A stretch of DNA of 64,000 bases from Pyrenophora tritici-repentis (GCF_003171515.1 NC_089399.1:2232001-2296000); one strand, 5' to 3'. Positions 39,511 to 54,396 are shown, numbered from the stretch's first letter. Notes: generated by a model not told the origin, from the sequence alone. Translations and numbers: made by a program.

Positions 39511-40009
39511 GGTGGTGGACGGTATCAAGTGCAAGTTTCAAGCGATTTGCTGGCTGAAGTTGGAACGATTGGTGTGTATGCGTATGTTCGGAGGTTGGAG
39601 GAAAGGAAAGCTGACGGACATGGTGACGGAAGATATGCACAGCACTTATGGCACGGTTACTGTGCGACTCAGACAATACAGAGGTTACAATCAGACGGTG
39701 AATTTGAGTACAGCCAGTGAAAGTGAAAACGAGTCGAGAGAAAGGTGCATGTCCGTGGTTCAAGCTGGAGTTGTCGTGGTAGTGGCACGTGACGTTGAGC
39801 TCGGCGTAATCGTGTTCTGATTGGTCACACAGCCAAAGCAGTCCGCATCCTTGTCGCGACCCGTCGCGTATGCTTCAAGCAAATGTTTGTTTGACTTTCA
39901 CGTCTCTCAAAGGCCGCGCTCCGCCCGCAAACCTGGCCGACGTCCCATCTCACAGCTTCTCTCAGCCGATGAATACGATATAGCAGCAAAAAGGTCAACT
40001 CTTGGTGCG
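39511..40009. promoter_or_regulatory. Divergent intergenic region, UCH / POM152
   Basis: 500 bp separate the two ATGs. The POM152 frame is open from about 39821 but has no ATG before 40010. The region is taken as a shared promoter and 5' UTRs. Confidence 0.45.
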
Positions 40010-43000
40010 ATGAGCAGCACACCGGTCCGGAGAGGCGTAGGCGGCTTCCCATCAACACCGGCGAACACGAACCGATCTCCTGGCTTCCAGAGCCCAAATA
40101 GCACCAATACTACACCACGACCAAATGTACGGGCGTCGCTACCAGATCTGCCCAAGGCCCCGGCACAATCCGGCTCGGGCCCGCTGATTCCTTCGGATAT
40201 CCTCGATCCCGCACAGCAACGCTTCTACGTCTTCGCCCTTTATGTCGCTCTCTGGGCATATCGCACATACGACTTCTACACCTTGGCAGTGGAAGAGGAT
40301 GAGTCGCTTTGGCTGTGCCTAAAATGGTGCTTCTTCGACGTGCTGTTCATGTTTGGCATCCCGCTGCTCGAAATTCCCTGGCTGGAATGGGGCAATGGCG
40401 CCGCCTTTCTCTTGTTTGTCATGCATGCGGCCATGGATGTCATGCTCATGTTTCGAATTGGCATACCAGTACAGACCTGGCTCATGACCTTGGTCGGCTT
40501 CTTGTGGGACAGCGAATTGGCTATCAGCGAACGGAGCGTCAAGCCTGGCGCAATTCTGCACAATGCCTCGTTGATTCTGGGAAAGCAAATTGTCAACATC
40601 TTACCTGAGGGATCCGCCATCTTGAACCCCGACAGGCAGTCCTTCTGTCTAAACTCGACCGTTACCCAACTGGAGATTCCCATCAGAATCAACCAGACGG
40701 AGCCCCACGAGATGGAGCTACTGCGCATCGACATTGCGACCAACATCAACGAGACCATCGTGGTCAAAAAGGGTGAGCTGAAGACAATGATGAAGAAGGC
40801 TAGGAAGGCGGCAAAGTCCACGGACCCTGACGAGCCTTTGACTCTGGCCTACACCGTCAAGAAGCCAGGTGTCTATCTGCTGAAGAGGGTTACGGATCAG
40901 TCCAAGCTCCTAGTGCGACCGCGGTCGACAAACGCCGTCGTAGCCACATGCCCGCAGGCTCGAGTGAAGCCAACAGGCAACGATCGCTGTCGCAGCGATC
41001 TGTCCAACGTTGCTCTAGAAGTCGAAGGAACGCCGCCTCTCAATGTCAAGTACCGCCTGACGGTCAATGGAAAGCCCCGAGGCGGTTCCCAATTCCAGAA
41101 CCTGCAACCAGAAGATTCCGTCTCACCTCTGTCAAAACACACATCACAAGCATTGGTCAAGAGCGGTCGCGAGGACATCTCATGGGCGCGCTCACACAAG
41201 GTCATGGTGCCCCTGAACGAAACCCTCACGACTAGTGGTTCGTGGGAGTATGAGATTGAAGAGGTCCAGGACGGTCTCGGCAACTTTGTCAGCTATGTCG
41301 ATGTCGATGACGATGAGCGTCCAAGACCCAAGATTGCGGGCATTCGCCAGCTATTCGAGGTCCACGAGCGGCCCACGTCTTACCTCAAAGGCTGTAGCCC
41401 CCAAAACCCTCTCCGAGTGCCAAAAGGGAATTCCGCTCGCCTCCCGGTACATTATGCATCTACCGGCAAACACCCGATAGATTCTGCACACACTATCGGC
41501 TACCTTTTCACACCGCAAGAGAACATTGTCGCGGACGGATACCATGCCCCAGACGCAGTACTGCAAAAGCAGGTTCTGAGGAAGGGTGAGCAGCCCGTCA
41601 TCTCCGAGCCCGGTCTTTACACCATCAAGTCTGTCTCAACGGACTTTTGCGAGGGTGAAGTCTTTGAACCTACTTCTTGCCTACTGCAGAACCCACCCAT
41701 GCCGGACCTCACTCTAGACAGTGAGGACATCATTGACAAATGTGCTGGGAATCCAATCGGTCTCCGAGTGGGTCTTGACTTTGTGGGTAGTCCACCTTTC
41801 GTTGTCACCTACTACGAGAAGAAGGACAACAACCGCGAGGTCAGGAAGCCACCGCTCCAAATTGCCAGCCTCCGCAGTACTATCGATCTTACTCCCCAAA
41901 ATGCTGGCCACTATGAATACACCTTCAAGACTATTAGCGACTCGGTATACAAGGAGAGGCCACTGCACAACATCAAACTCCAACAAGACGTCAAACCATC
42001 AGCACAAGCTCATTTCGTCGAGAGCCGCAGGCCTAAGCAAGCTTGCATCGATGAAGTTGCAGAGTTCGATGTTGGCTTTGTCGGTGAAGCACCATGGAAG
42101 CTGGAATACGAAGTCGTCCACAATGGCAAGCGTACCAAGCGAACCATTGAGACAGAAAATCCCCACTACACCATCCGAACAGACAAACTCAGCAGTGGAG
42201 GAGAGTACGTTGTGGCTTTGACCAGTGTTACCGACAAGTCCAAATGCAAGGAGGTTCTGAAAGAAGAAGCGAGAGTCAACGTACGGCACGAGCGACCCAA
42301 GGCCTACTTTGGGCACATTGAAGGGAAGCAGTCTATCCTGGCTCTGGAAAGTCGCCAGGTTGGACTTCCCCTTCGCTTTACCGGAAACGGTCCTTGGAAG
42401 CTGCAGTACGAGAATCTCAAGACCAAGGAAGTCATGAAGGAAACCTTCTCGAGCCCCAACTCATTTCTTCAAGTCAAGGATGCCGGAACTTATCAATTGC
42501 TGTCCGTCAGGGATTCCGTGTGTCCTGGTTTGGTCGACGAGAAGGCTGACCAATTCGATGTTTCCTGGGTGGCTCGCCCTTCGCTCCGCATTCCGGAATC
42601 GAGCGCAATACTAGAGGGTGACAAGTATATCAAGGACGCCGTTTGTGAAGGTGACGAGGATACATTTGATGTTGCTCTTACCGGTACGTTGCCTATTCTT
42701 TAATTCATATTCTTACTCACACACCACAGGAAACGCACCCTTTGACATATCCTACCGACAGGAGTACAAGGACAAAAAGGGAAAAACAGCCTCTGTCAGC
42801 GAAAAGGACTTGCACACTGTTGGCGGCCTCGCCTCGATTCGATCAGAGACATCAAAGGCTGGTACCTACGAGTACACGTTCCTCAAGCTCGCAGACGCCC
42901 GGTACGATCACTCGAAGCAGCACTTCTCGCCAATCACGGTTCAACAAGAGGTCCATTCGCGTCCTGGCGCTCGCTTCGATAAGCCTGGAAAGACATACAG

Positions 43001-43847
43001 CTACTGTTCTAGGGAGTCAGAGGGCGAAGAAGTCATTCCCATTACTCTCGAAGGCGTTGCGCCGTTCTACCTGGAGGTCGAGATCAAGCACCAGGGTACG
43101 CCTAAGCCAGAGATTAGCGTACACAAGAACATTCCCACGAACAAGTACGACCTCAAGATTGAGCATCGCAAGATGCACCTGGGCCACTCCTCGATCTCCA
43201 TCCGCAAGGTACGCGACTCGCGTGGTTGCACACTCAAGCCCCCACCAGGCGGTCCCCGTGTCCAGATTAGTGTTCACGACGCCCCAACCGCTACAGCCCT
43301 CGAAGAACGACAAGACTTCTGCGTCGGCGAGCGCCTCTCCTTCGCCCTCAGCGGCCAAAGCCCCTTCCAAGTCTTCTACACGTTCGAAAAGCAAGAGCGC
43401 AAAGCCGCCAACCCCGGCACCACCTTCCGCCGCCTCGCCGAGCTACCCGGCACCTTCACCATCACGGGTCTCAGCGACTCGGCCTCGGACTGCCGCGCTA
43501 CTCTCGCCCTGACAAAAACCATCCACCCCATCCCGTCCGTCCGTCTCTCCGGCGGCCAGGTCAGCGAAGTCGACATCCACGAGGGCGGCGGCACAGACCT
43601 CGAGTTCCAGTTCTGGGGGACCCCGCCCTTTGAGTTTACTTACACCCGCAGCACGAATGCGAATAAAGCACGGAAGAGCAAGGTGTTGGAAATCAGGACT
43701 GAGGTTAGTCATGACATGAGCATGAGTATTCCCGTGCAGGAAGAGGGCACGTATGAGGTTGTTGCTATTAAGGATCGGTGGTGTAGTTTTGCTAAACCGG
43801 GCGAGGGGCATGATGGGAAGGGGGGGCAGAAGGTTTTGACGTATTGA
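40010..43847 (+). CDS. POM152: Nucleoporin POM152 (1263 aa)
   Basis: Exon 1 is 40010-42683, intron 42684-42729 (46 bp), exon 2 42730-43847. I chose the ATG at 40010 (MSSTPVRRGVGGFPSTP), which fits the Ser/Thr/Pro-rich N-terminus of fungal homologues. Hydrophobic membrane segments lie at about residues 65-155 (FYVFALYVALWAYR and LLFVMHAAMDVMLMF). The rest is a chain of about eight or nine Ig-like repeats in the perinuclear lumen, visible as recurring patterns such as VGSPPFVVTYYEKKD, GNGPWKLQYENL, GNAPFDISYRQEY and GQSPFQVFYTFEK. POM152 forms the membrane ring of the nuclear pore. Length and architecture are normal. Confidence 0.95.
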
Positions 43848-44529
43848 GTGTCAATATTGTAGGTGGGATGGAATAGAAATAGGCAGTGGGGAGGAGGGGG
43901 GTTTGTGCCTTGTTGGAAATGTGCATTGAATGGCGTTTTTATAGCGGGGGGGTTGTTTCTTTTTGGTCTACGAGTGGAGCGAATGCACTCCTCTTCACGT
44001 CTCGTCTTCTGTCTGTCCTGCTTTTTTTGTTTTGAGATGGAAGAGGAGGCATAGCCTTTGTTTTCTGGTCGCTATTAGAGGATATGAGATTGATTGAAAT
44101 CATTTTATATACCCGGTTTGGTTTTGGATGTGTGAGTGAGGATGTGTGTGATGATTCCTTAATATTAGAGATGGCTTTGTGGCGTATACTTGACCGGTTG
44201 AGTGCATACATTCATAACGAGAAAGACTGTTCTCAGCGTGCTTTTAGTCGCACATGGTAGTATCACGAGGGTAGATGTATTAGTTGCAAGTGAGTGTGGG
44301 GGATAGATTGAAGGATCGTGCGAAGGGGAACGAGTGGGAACGAGTGTGAACTTTGTTATATTATAATATCATTATTCTAGTAAAACATGTATCTAGCAAA
44401 GAACGAAAACCCCAGCATAGCACGCATCCTCACCCACCCCGCTGAAAAGAAACCCTCGTATCTAAAACTACTGCCATTGGGTTATTACCATTAGAATCTA
44501 ACACCCGCGCCCACGCCCACAGCTGCAGC
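43848..44529. terminator. Convergent 3' region of POM152 and GH47 mannosidase
   Basis: 682 bp with G-rich and T-rich stretches and no supported gene. An AT-rich segment with TTATATTATAATATCATTA lies near 44354-44372 and may serve 3' end formation. Confidence 0.4.
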
Positions 44530-46354
<1,825 letters not shown>

Positions 46355-47100
46355 GGTTGCATTAAAAGGGAATAAGGAGAAAGGGGGGTAAGCAGAAAAG
46401 AAGTGAGGACACGCGTGCGGAGACGCGCAAGGCTCAGGCCTGCCGTATACGAACTGTGGGGTGCTGATGACGGCTGTCCCTGCCAAGACGGCAGCGCGGC
46501 ATTCTCGTAGGACCAAGGACCCTTGCAGCGATCTTGGACTGCATTATCTCAACACTACGATGACTGGGATAATTTGCACAACATCGTAAGTTGAATGTAG
46601 CTGTGTTCACCTTACTTCTAAGGCAAAGTGTTTAGCAGAGCACTGGAAATTCTCTACGCTTGATGACTCTACGGTACTACTACATATACATTCCGTAAGC
46701 CCTACGTAGATACCGGGTCTGCTGTCTAGATCATGTCTTTTTTAGCAAAGGTCAAGTGAACATGTCTCAGCTTTGATGGCAAGCCCATTAGTCCGTTGAA
46801 GCGTATGACACGCATCTTCGGCTCACACACATACAAAGACTTACAACGGCATCAACGCCTCCATCAATACGCCTTTGTCAACTAACCCGGCTTTCATACT
46901 TTCTCCCCCTCCACCAGGTCTAGAACAATACCAGAGCAAGCCCTTTATCCCTTAGTCTCCTCCCCTTCACACCAACCACCCAGCTATATCAAATATTTAA
47001 ACCACACATTGTCTCACCCATCAAGTCCATCAGAACACCAACTCAATCCCAGGCATCCACTCAATTACAACCAAACCTCCAAAACACCAACACCATCGCA
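46355..47100. promoter_or_regulatory. Divergent region, GH47 mannosidase / orphan gene
   Basis: 746 bp between two ATGs. Near the orphan gene there is a TATATCAAATATTTAAACC stretch (46983-47001), a plausible TATA region, followed by an A/C-rich leader. No other gene is seen. Confidence 0.45.
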
Positions 47101-47673
47101 ATGACCGAGAGAAGAGGCATCCCCCGCCCCCGCCCCCGCACCAACATAATGTTCGATCCAGATCGTATCCTCCGCACCAAGCCCACCCCCCGACCCGCCA
47201 GACCAACCACCAGAAGCACCGCCAAAACCAACCCGAACCCTCCTACATATATTGAATACATCATCAGAAAGGCACCTGTCAGAAAGCCGAACACCACCAA
47301 CCTAACCCGTAGTCGTAGTCGCTTTGACTACCAACTGCGCAACCAGCGCAACCGCCCCACGGGTTTCTACAACGAAACACGTTTAGCTAGAGCGGCACTT
47401 TTGCCGGCTGCGCTAGTTGGAGAGGCGCCTAAGAGGGTTGAGAGGACGATTCGGTGTGGAGAAGTGCGAACTCGTTCTTCTTCGAGGGAAGACGATTCTG
47501 ACACGATTGAATGTGGATCTGTGACTCCTTGTTCGAGTGAAGACGATTCTAACACGATTGTCTGTGGAGGAGCGCGAACTCGTCCTCCGATTAGATACCC
47601 TTGCCCTGTTTGCGGTGGGGGAGGTATGTTACCACGACTGCCATGTCCGGAGGACGTTATCAGATGTGGTTAA
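47101..47673 (+). CDS. Uncharacterised Arg/Pro-rich protein with internal repeat (190 aa)
   Basis: An intronless ORF starts at an ATG, about 100 bp downstream of a TATA-like box. The first 100 residues are Arg/Pro/Thr-rich and basic (MTERRGIPRPRPRTNIMFDP). The C-terminal half contains a repeated unit: EDDSDTIECGSVTPCSS and EDDSNTIVCGGARTRPP, preceded by TIRCGEVRTRSSS, so three diverged copies of a TI-x-CG module occur. A Cys pair PCPVCGGGG follows near the end. No known family is recognised. It is probably lineage-specific. A spurious ORF cannot be excluded, although promoter context and repeated structure argue for a real gene. Confidence 0.5.
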   Translation: MTERRGIPRPRPRTNIMFDPDRILRTKPTPRPARPTTRSTAKTNPNPPTYIEYIIRKAPVRKPNTTNLTRSRSRFDYQLRNQRNRPTGFYNETRLARAALLPAALVGEAPKRVERTIRCGEVRTRSSSREDDSDTIECGSVTPCSSEDDSNTIVCGGARTRPPIRYPCPVCGGGGMLPRLPCPEDVIRCG

Positions 47674-48056
47674 TATGAGTTCTGAGGAGGAGGGGTTTGT
47701 GTGTAGGTGCCGTCCTAGTACTCAGGGACTTCGCTGTATCGTGTGTTATTAGGTTTCGGTGTGTATAGGGTAAGGGTGTGGGATGTGGGAGGCTTTGCTT
47801 GGTTTGTTGGGAGATTTGTTGTGGAGTAATATTATCGTCTTCCTAGTAATTTGGTTCTCAGTGTGTGTTTTTTGCTTGAGTAGGTGTGGGATGTGATAGT
47901 ATCGCACCTGTTGTTGGCGGTAGAGACGTAAACGAGTGGAAAGTGATAAAGAAGCTTTGTTGGAAACTTTTGTTTGGGATTATGGGTCAACTTCAACCCT
48001 GTCTATGTAGAGACAATGCTTTGGTATCCCGACGTTCTATGATACATGACGGCCCA
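47674..48056. terminator. Convergent 3' region of orphan gene and SNIP1-like gene
   Basis: 383 bp, T/G-rich on the plus strand, without coding features. It is taken as 3' UTRs of both genes. Confidence 0.4.
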
Positions 48057-49354
48057 TTATTTGAGTTCCGGTGGCGGCAGCATGACTACGTACTCCCTCT
48101 CGCTTCCACCAAACTTGAGTACGTCCTTGTCCCTGAGCTCAAAGTAGCGACTCGCCTCGAGATCCTCACCATTCAGCTCCGTTCCATTACTGCTCTCCAG
48201 GTCGATGATATAGGGCTTGACCTTTCCGCTCGTGCTCTTTACGCCAAACTCGTCTTCCTTTGTTTTTGTTATGTACCGGAACTGAATAACGGCGTGTTGC
48301 CCGCTCGAACTGGGATGCTCGAGCACATAGTCGGCGACTTCGTGTGCACGGCCTAGTAGCCAGCAACTCTTTTGCCATAATTCAATCGTGTCTACGACAT
48401 CGTCCCCCTTGAAGACAAAGATTCGCCAAGGTTGTGAGGCAGGTGGCTTTCGCGCTTCGGCTGGCTCGTGGTACTTGAGGATGATCTTGGTACCTTCTAC
48501 TCGGTTGGCCGCTTTCGCCAGCGCACCGGTGGGCTTGAAGTTGGGCTTCTCCTTGTCTGGCGGCGCACCTCCATACTTGGACGGCGGCTGAGCAGAGTCG
48601 TCGAGGCCACGGAATGAGACTTCCTGTGATGGTAGAGGTTGCTTTGTTCGTTTATGGGGGAGAGGGCGATCGCGTGCGACGACGGCGTTTGGGGGGGTGG
48701 AGACGCGGATGCCGAGGGCGAGCGGGTACGTGGCTTGCGAGAACGATAGGGTAGGGGCGAGCGTGACCGTCGTCCTTGGGTGGACTTGTCTCTGCGCCGT
48801 CGGTCTCTGGAGCGCGACCGATCTCGACGACTGTGTCTCTCTCTTGAACCATCTCGCTTCTTGTCTCTGTCCGTGTCCTTGGCACGTGAGCGGTCGCGTC
48901 GCTTGTTTTTTGAAGAATCCCTCTTTCTGTCTCCAGACCGATCCCGTCTCCTGTCCCGTGACTTGTCTCGCCGCCGATCCCTTGAGCGGTCCCTTGAGCG
49001 GTCCCTCTTTCCTTCTCTCGAGCCATGGCGCTTCCTTTCTCGGGATGCAACTCGCGGCTTCCGGTATGGTTCGGGTGACGGGTCGCGCTTGACAACTGTG
49101 TCTGGTTCTACAGTCGCATCCTTGGCCTCCCTCGACGAAGGCGGCGGCGGCTTCCTCTCCCTTGATCTACTCCTCGATCGTCGACCAGATGCTACGGGCT
49201 CCTTTTTCGGTCGTTCTGATCCGTGCCTTGAGACCCTTCCCGGACTACCGCTCCTGCTGTTGCCAGTCTGCGGCGAAGGCGAAGCTGTCTTTCCTTCGAC
49301 CAGTTGCTGTGTCAGCAGCCGTCGTGCGCTGTAGGGTGACAAGTCTCTCGCCAT
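48057..49354 (-). CDS. SNIP1/Pml1-type FHA-domain splicing factor
   Basis: I start at the ATG at 49354 (MARDLSPYSARRLL); the frame is open further up but lacks an ATG. The first 200 residues are an RS/RD-rich region typical of pre-mRNA splicing factors. After about 48600 a different frame encodes the conserved part: KPNFKPTGALAKAANRVEG, KYHEPAEARKPPASQPWRI, an FHA domain (LLGRAHEVADYVLEHPSSSG, QHAVIQFRY, YIIDLESSNGTELNGE), ending REYVVMLPPPELK. This is the SNIP1/Pml1 signature (RES complex in yeast). The two frames must be joined by an intron or correction between about 48600 and 48740. I could not identify a phase-consistent canonical splice, and a C7 run at 48691-48697 may hide a base error. 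Confidence 0.82.
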
Positions 49355-50075
49355 GTCGGGGCCGTGTTGTGGGTAAGATGGAGGCGCAGCGTTGAACTTG
49401 GGGCGCAATGACGTTCCACAACTTTTTTTGGCAAGCGGAATATATAGCGAGCCAGCTCTCCAAATGGTGCAATTCGCACTGCGGTGATATTCGGCTAGAC
49501 CATTCCACTGCGGACAAGTGATGCAATATAATGCACGAAGAATTACTGTAAAAGCGCCGAGTGACTAGGACGTAAAAGTGAACACCAGAGCTGTACAGCT
49601 CAGTCGCGGTTTCCCCATACTAGTAGGTCCGAGCGTCCTGCAATGCCATCACCAGCACCGGCGTCGCGCTACCACGCCTCAACGCCATCCCATCTATTCG
49701 CTCCTTCTACAACACGGCGTCCACTTTCGGACCCCCAGGCGGCTAAGAATATGCAAGGAGCACACATTTCTTGTCTCTCGCCCACTCGGCCATTTCCGCC
49801 CCTGTAAGCTTCGTGTCCGGCCTTAAGCTGCCGTGCGGCTCTCACCTAGCAAAGCCCGAGACATGACAGCCGTCACTTAGAACCAGGCAGACGCCCTGCC
49901 AAAGGTAGTAAAACCACCTTGTGGATATCCGTAAACCTTATGGTGACTACGTGCTTGTCCAAATCCTCTTTGCACTTTCATCACACTATCACGATTTGAG
50001 CGCGTCGGCCCCTTTCCCACCTCCATGTATCAGCAGCTTCCACGCCATTGAGCGTGAAGGCGCGAAATCAACGCG
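49355..50075. promoter_or_regulatory. Divergent region, SNIP1-like / coiled-coil gene
   Basis: 721 bp between the two ATGs. No coding feature or repeat is supported; taken as promoters and leaders. Confidence 0.4.
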
Positions 50076-53000
50076 ATGCCTTCCAAGCGAATCCTATCAT
50101 GGTCCAAACGGTCGTCCAGTTCGGAACCCTACTATCGCACAGGAGGGCTGCTTCCCATCGATACGGTTGCGACAGAACCTAGTAATGAATTGGATGCAAA
50201 GGTACGGTAAATCGTTGTAGACAAATCGCATGTACCGCAAGAAAAACGCGCCGCTGCATAGAGAAGCATATGCATAATGCGGCATGCGCGGGTGGTGATG
50301 CTGTGCAACGTCTGCTGTGCCTCAATTTGCTAACCTCCCACTAGACTGCGCTGAAGACTGAACGGCCGAGCCTCGTAATCCTTCCTCCAGACAAGCAGCA
50401 ATATGACCTCAGTCCTGTTACAGATGAGTACAATGGCGTCTTGGTCAGCGCAACGACCAGCCTCCAGACCGCGTTCAATGATCTGTTACGCTCGCCAGTA
50501 TCAAGCATCTCTGCTTTTTCAAGATCTGCATCCGTACAAAAGCCCCTTCCAAACCGCCCACGGTCTGTCTCTGTCTCTTCCATTGCAGAACTACCCGCTG
50601 AATTGCCTGGTTCCCTATTACTTGAAAACCAAGGCTTCCCGTCTTGTACAACCTCTATACCCACCCGCCCTGTCACTCAAATCTATCGGAGAGAAAGTCA
50701 CCCCCCAAGCAAGTGCTTGGATTACGAGAGAGTCTCTTTGGACGCATTGAACTTGATTTCGGCACCATTGGCCCACACAAGAAGCGTCCCAGAACTGAGC
50801 TCGCGATATAGTACTATGAGGCATATTCGTAGCAGTAATGCTCTCAATCCTGGTACTGCCACCAAGGCCGAACCACTGGAGATGAAGGAGAAGCACTTGA
50901 TGAATAATGCCGGCGTGCCGAGCCGTTCGAGATCTCACCTAGGGACGCCACCTTTTTCTCCTAGTGATGTAGGTTCAGTGGCGAGAGAGGAGAGGAATCG
51001 GGGTGGTACGGTGCGGGCAGGTACTGGGAGGGTCCATGCGCGCCCAGCACTGTCGGTGGAAGAGAAAATTTACTGTGGCCGCGATTCTGAGAGACCCCGA
51101 GGCTATCGATCTGAGGTGAGTTGTTGTTTGTTTCGTTGTCGATGCGTGTTTACTGGACAAACAAGATCGCATAACGAAACAGTTTCAGAACTTCTGTATC
51201 CCCCATCTCCAACTCTAATGCGACAAATTGTGCCTGAGCTAGATTCACAAGGCTACTTCTCAGCCAGGCGTGAGGCTTGGTTCTGGGTAGTCCCAATGTG
51301 CAGCGGGTCGCAGGTCTGACAGCCGACGGACGTGGTGGCTCCTTCCACGTCTCATTGCCGCCAGGCCGGCATTTCAAAAGCCGTTGCTACTAATACCTTT
51401 TTCTACCCTACGATGACAACATCGCACGTCTCTAAGAACTTAGTACGTAGTAGACGAATGCTGATCCCGCACTAGGCGTCGTCCCCGCTCAACCCATCAA
51501 GATCGCGCCTCAAGCAGATCGAGGAGCCCAAGTCAACCACCACGCCAGACTTGACTATTTCAAAATTGAAGACTCAATTCAGTCGTCTCAGAGCATCACA
51601 CGAGGCAAAAGTTGCAAGCCTCGTAGAGACACATCAGACGGAAGTCGCGTCCTTGCGCAATCAGATACGGGTGCTCGAGGAACAAAACGGCAGGCACGAA
51701 CTACATCACGGTACGTAATTTCTATCTAACCAACCATCGCTCTTTCCAGTACAGCAGAGACACCATTGCCCTTTCCATTGGGCTGGTCAATGCCGGTTCC
51801 TGGCGCCGTACCCTGTGACACAAGCAATCAACAAACAACTAAACGTTTCTAGCCTCAATCGATAGTTTCCCCTTCGTGTTGGACACGACTGGAAGCACTC
51901 AAATACCCACTCGTGCATGTTCTCAGAACAAACCAAGTCACGCAGCCGCAAAATCGCTTCCATCTATTCGCGGCCCGTTTGAGGGACGGCAGACACCTCA
52001 AAACCCCCAAGAGAATTCTGAAATGGTAAGAACGCTCGTCTTTTGTTATGCAAATCTCGCTAATTTGTAATTACAGGTGTTCTTGAGGCGCAAGCTCAGC
52101 ATACCGCAACCGTCAGAGACTGAGACTCGGAATCTAGCACCGGAACTCAACCAGTTCAAGCAGAACAATGTAGCTCTTCAGGGGCAGATCATGTCACTAA
52201 TGGCAAAGTTGACCGAGTCAAAGAAGAATGAGAGGGAGCTGCGGAGTACATTGGGTATGACCGAGATGAGATGCGCTGAATGGGAAGACAAGGCTGCACA
52301 TGCCGACAATCTCGCGATGAAGATCCAAGCCCTGGAGAACACCATCGAAGATCTTGAAAGTCGTCTCGAGATTGCCAACACCAATCGAATGTGAGTAATA
52401 TTGGTACACGAATACATCGTGGACATGTACTAAGACCGTTGCTCGTCTTAGTGACGCAGAGGAACAACTTTCCAACTTCCAAGGCCAGAAATCGCCCTTT
52501 GACGTTACTTCGTCAAAGCTCGAGCCAGTAATTTCGGACGCAGATGTCGATTCCAAGGAGAACTCGGTCGTGGCTGCCATCGTTGCACGTGTTGAGCGAC
52601 TTCAAGAGGAAGTGAGGGAGAAGAATGCATGCATCGCTGAGTTAGAAGAAGATCGTGAGCAGCTGCGACAGCAATGCGATCAGCTACGGCAAGAAAACAA
52701 CAAACTGTCGATACACTCAGATATCCAGGAAGATCTTCTGCACAAGACGACACGAACGGGTACGGATGTTGAAACGCTTCAGGAAGCCATCAATGAGCGC
52801 GATGCCATTATTGCAGAAAAGCAAAAGACAATTCGGGTAATTGCAAGACAGCTGGAGTATCACAAGCTCTTATTACAGGCTGAGATAAGGAAACACGCGG
52901 CAATCAAACTGTACACCTCTTCGAAAGACGATCCATTGCCGGACCTTACTACGCTCGCAAAAAGAGAAGACATCGACCGATGGATGCGTAGGCTCAAGGA

Positions 53001-54396
53001 ACGCCTTGCAAGAGACCGACCGAGGGGTGAGCAGGATCCTCTACTCGACACGCCCGACGCACAATTGAAGAGCCTCCAACACGAGGTCGACTTCTACGTC
53101 CGAGAGATTATTCTCTTCAAACTAGACATCAAGGGCTACAGAAGCGACATTCGTAAACTGAGAAAGATGACTGAGCAGATGAACGGTTGTGAAAGAGCTT
53201 GCGACCATGATTCAGATGTCTCCTCTCTTAGACCTGTAGCTTCCACACCTGTTCGTTCAGCATTTTGTACGTCAAGTCCTGAGGTGAGCGGCTTCAACAG
53301 TTCTCCGCCTGTTGTGGATACCCCCAGCACTGCAACGGCGAAGGCAGAGTGCCCAACAAGTCCTTCACTGTCATCTCCTTCACACGATTCGTGTCACGCA
53401 ACGACTCCAACGAACCGACTCACCAGAGTCATGACACGACCGCTCGAGCTCGACATACCCACTACATTACAAGAATTGATGGAGGATGACTTGGGAAGTG
53501 GAACGACCCGTGTCGACTCTAATCTCTCTCCCTGTTCAGCTCTACCACTATCACCCGATTACAGGAACGACTTCGTAATGAGCTTCCCTAATCTAGACGT
53601 GCCGAGACCTCTCGTCCACAAGCGTAGTATTAGCGAATCCTCGCTTGCACGTCATCCGGTGTCGGCCTTGTCTTACTCACCGACGCCCTTTCGGATGAAC
53701 AACACTTTGGCGAATGGCAGGACCCACTGCCGGTCAAGTTCCACTTCCGATACAACAAAGGAAATGCAACAGTATGGTGCCTTTGACAAGTTCAAGCCAT
53801 ACGGTATCCGCAACATATCAGTGCCATCACTACCCGATGTCCCGGAAAGTCCAGTAGCTTCCCCGGTCCCAGCTACGCCTACTACACTACGCCTCCGAAT
53901 GGATTCTGCCGCGTCTGAGGCGGACAGGCTGCCGTTGGAGGCGTCACCTCATGATGAACGAAGACCAAGCGTCACTCGGATATCAAAAGTTCCCGCTGCT
54001 ACATCATTCTCTACCGTACTGCCAAAGAGCTGCTCAATCACTAGCAAAGCGCCACTGAAGATTGCGCCGCCTACCTCCCGGAGAGGACTCGGCGGTACCA
54101 TGGCATCTTCAACACCCGTCACCTCACCAACATCCCAAACAGCAGCGTTTAGACAAGACGCGCCTTACACCCCGATATCCACCAACTCCCTCCAAGCAAT
54201 CTTCGCGCCGTACCACCGCAAGAACAGTCTGAGGACCGAGGTACAAGAAGTAGTCTCGACACCACCCCAGACCCCCCGCGCATCTACGCAATGTCAGTGG
54301 AACCAGCGTTCGCACGACAAATCGCGTCCCAGATGTAGGAGAGACAGAGAAGGAGGTGGAAGTGGAAGTGGAGGTGGAGATGTTGAGGAAGGATAG
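50076..54396 (+). CDS. Large coiled-coil protein, unrecognised (about 1190 aa, 6 or more exons)
   Basis: Exon 1 (50076-50201, MPSKRILSWSKRSSSSEPYY) joins exon 2 (50345-51115). Clear later exons are 51476-51710, 51853-52025, 52077-52390 and 52452-54396, with phase-consistent GT-AG introns. The 51116-51475 interval is uncertain: exon 2 stays open to 51319 and could be read through. The middle is coiled coil (for example LEENTIEDLESRLE-like heptads near 52345 and RVERLQEEVREKNACIAELE near 52590). The flanks are Ser/Pro-rich and likely disordered and phosphorylated. The C-terminus is unclear because a second frame after 54310 (Glu/Val-rich, ending SPKESF at about 54517) also looks coding. No family is recognised; a cytoskeletal or septal scaffold role is only a guess. 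Confidence 0.65.
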
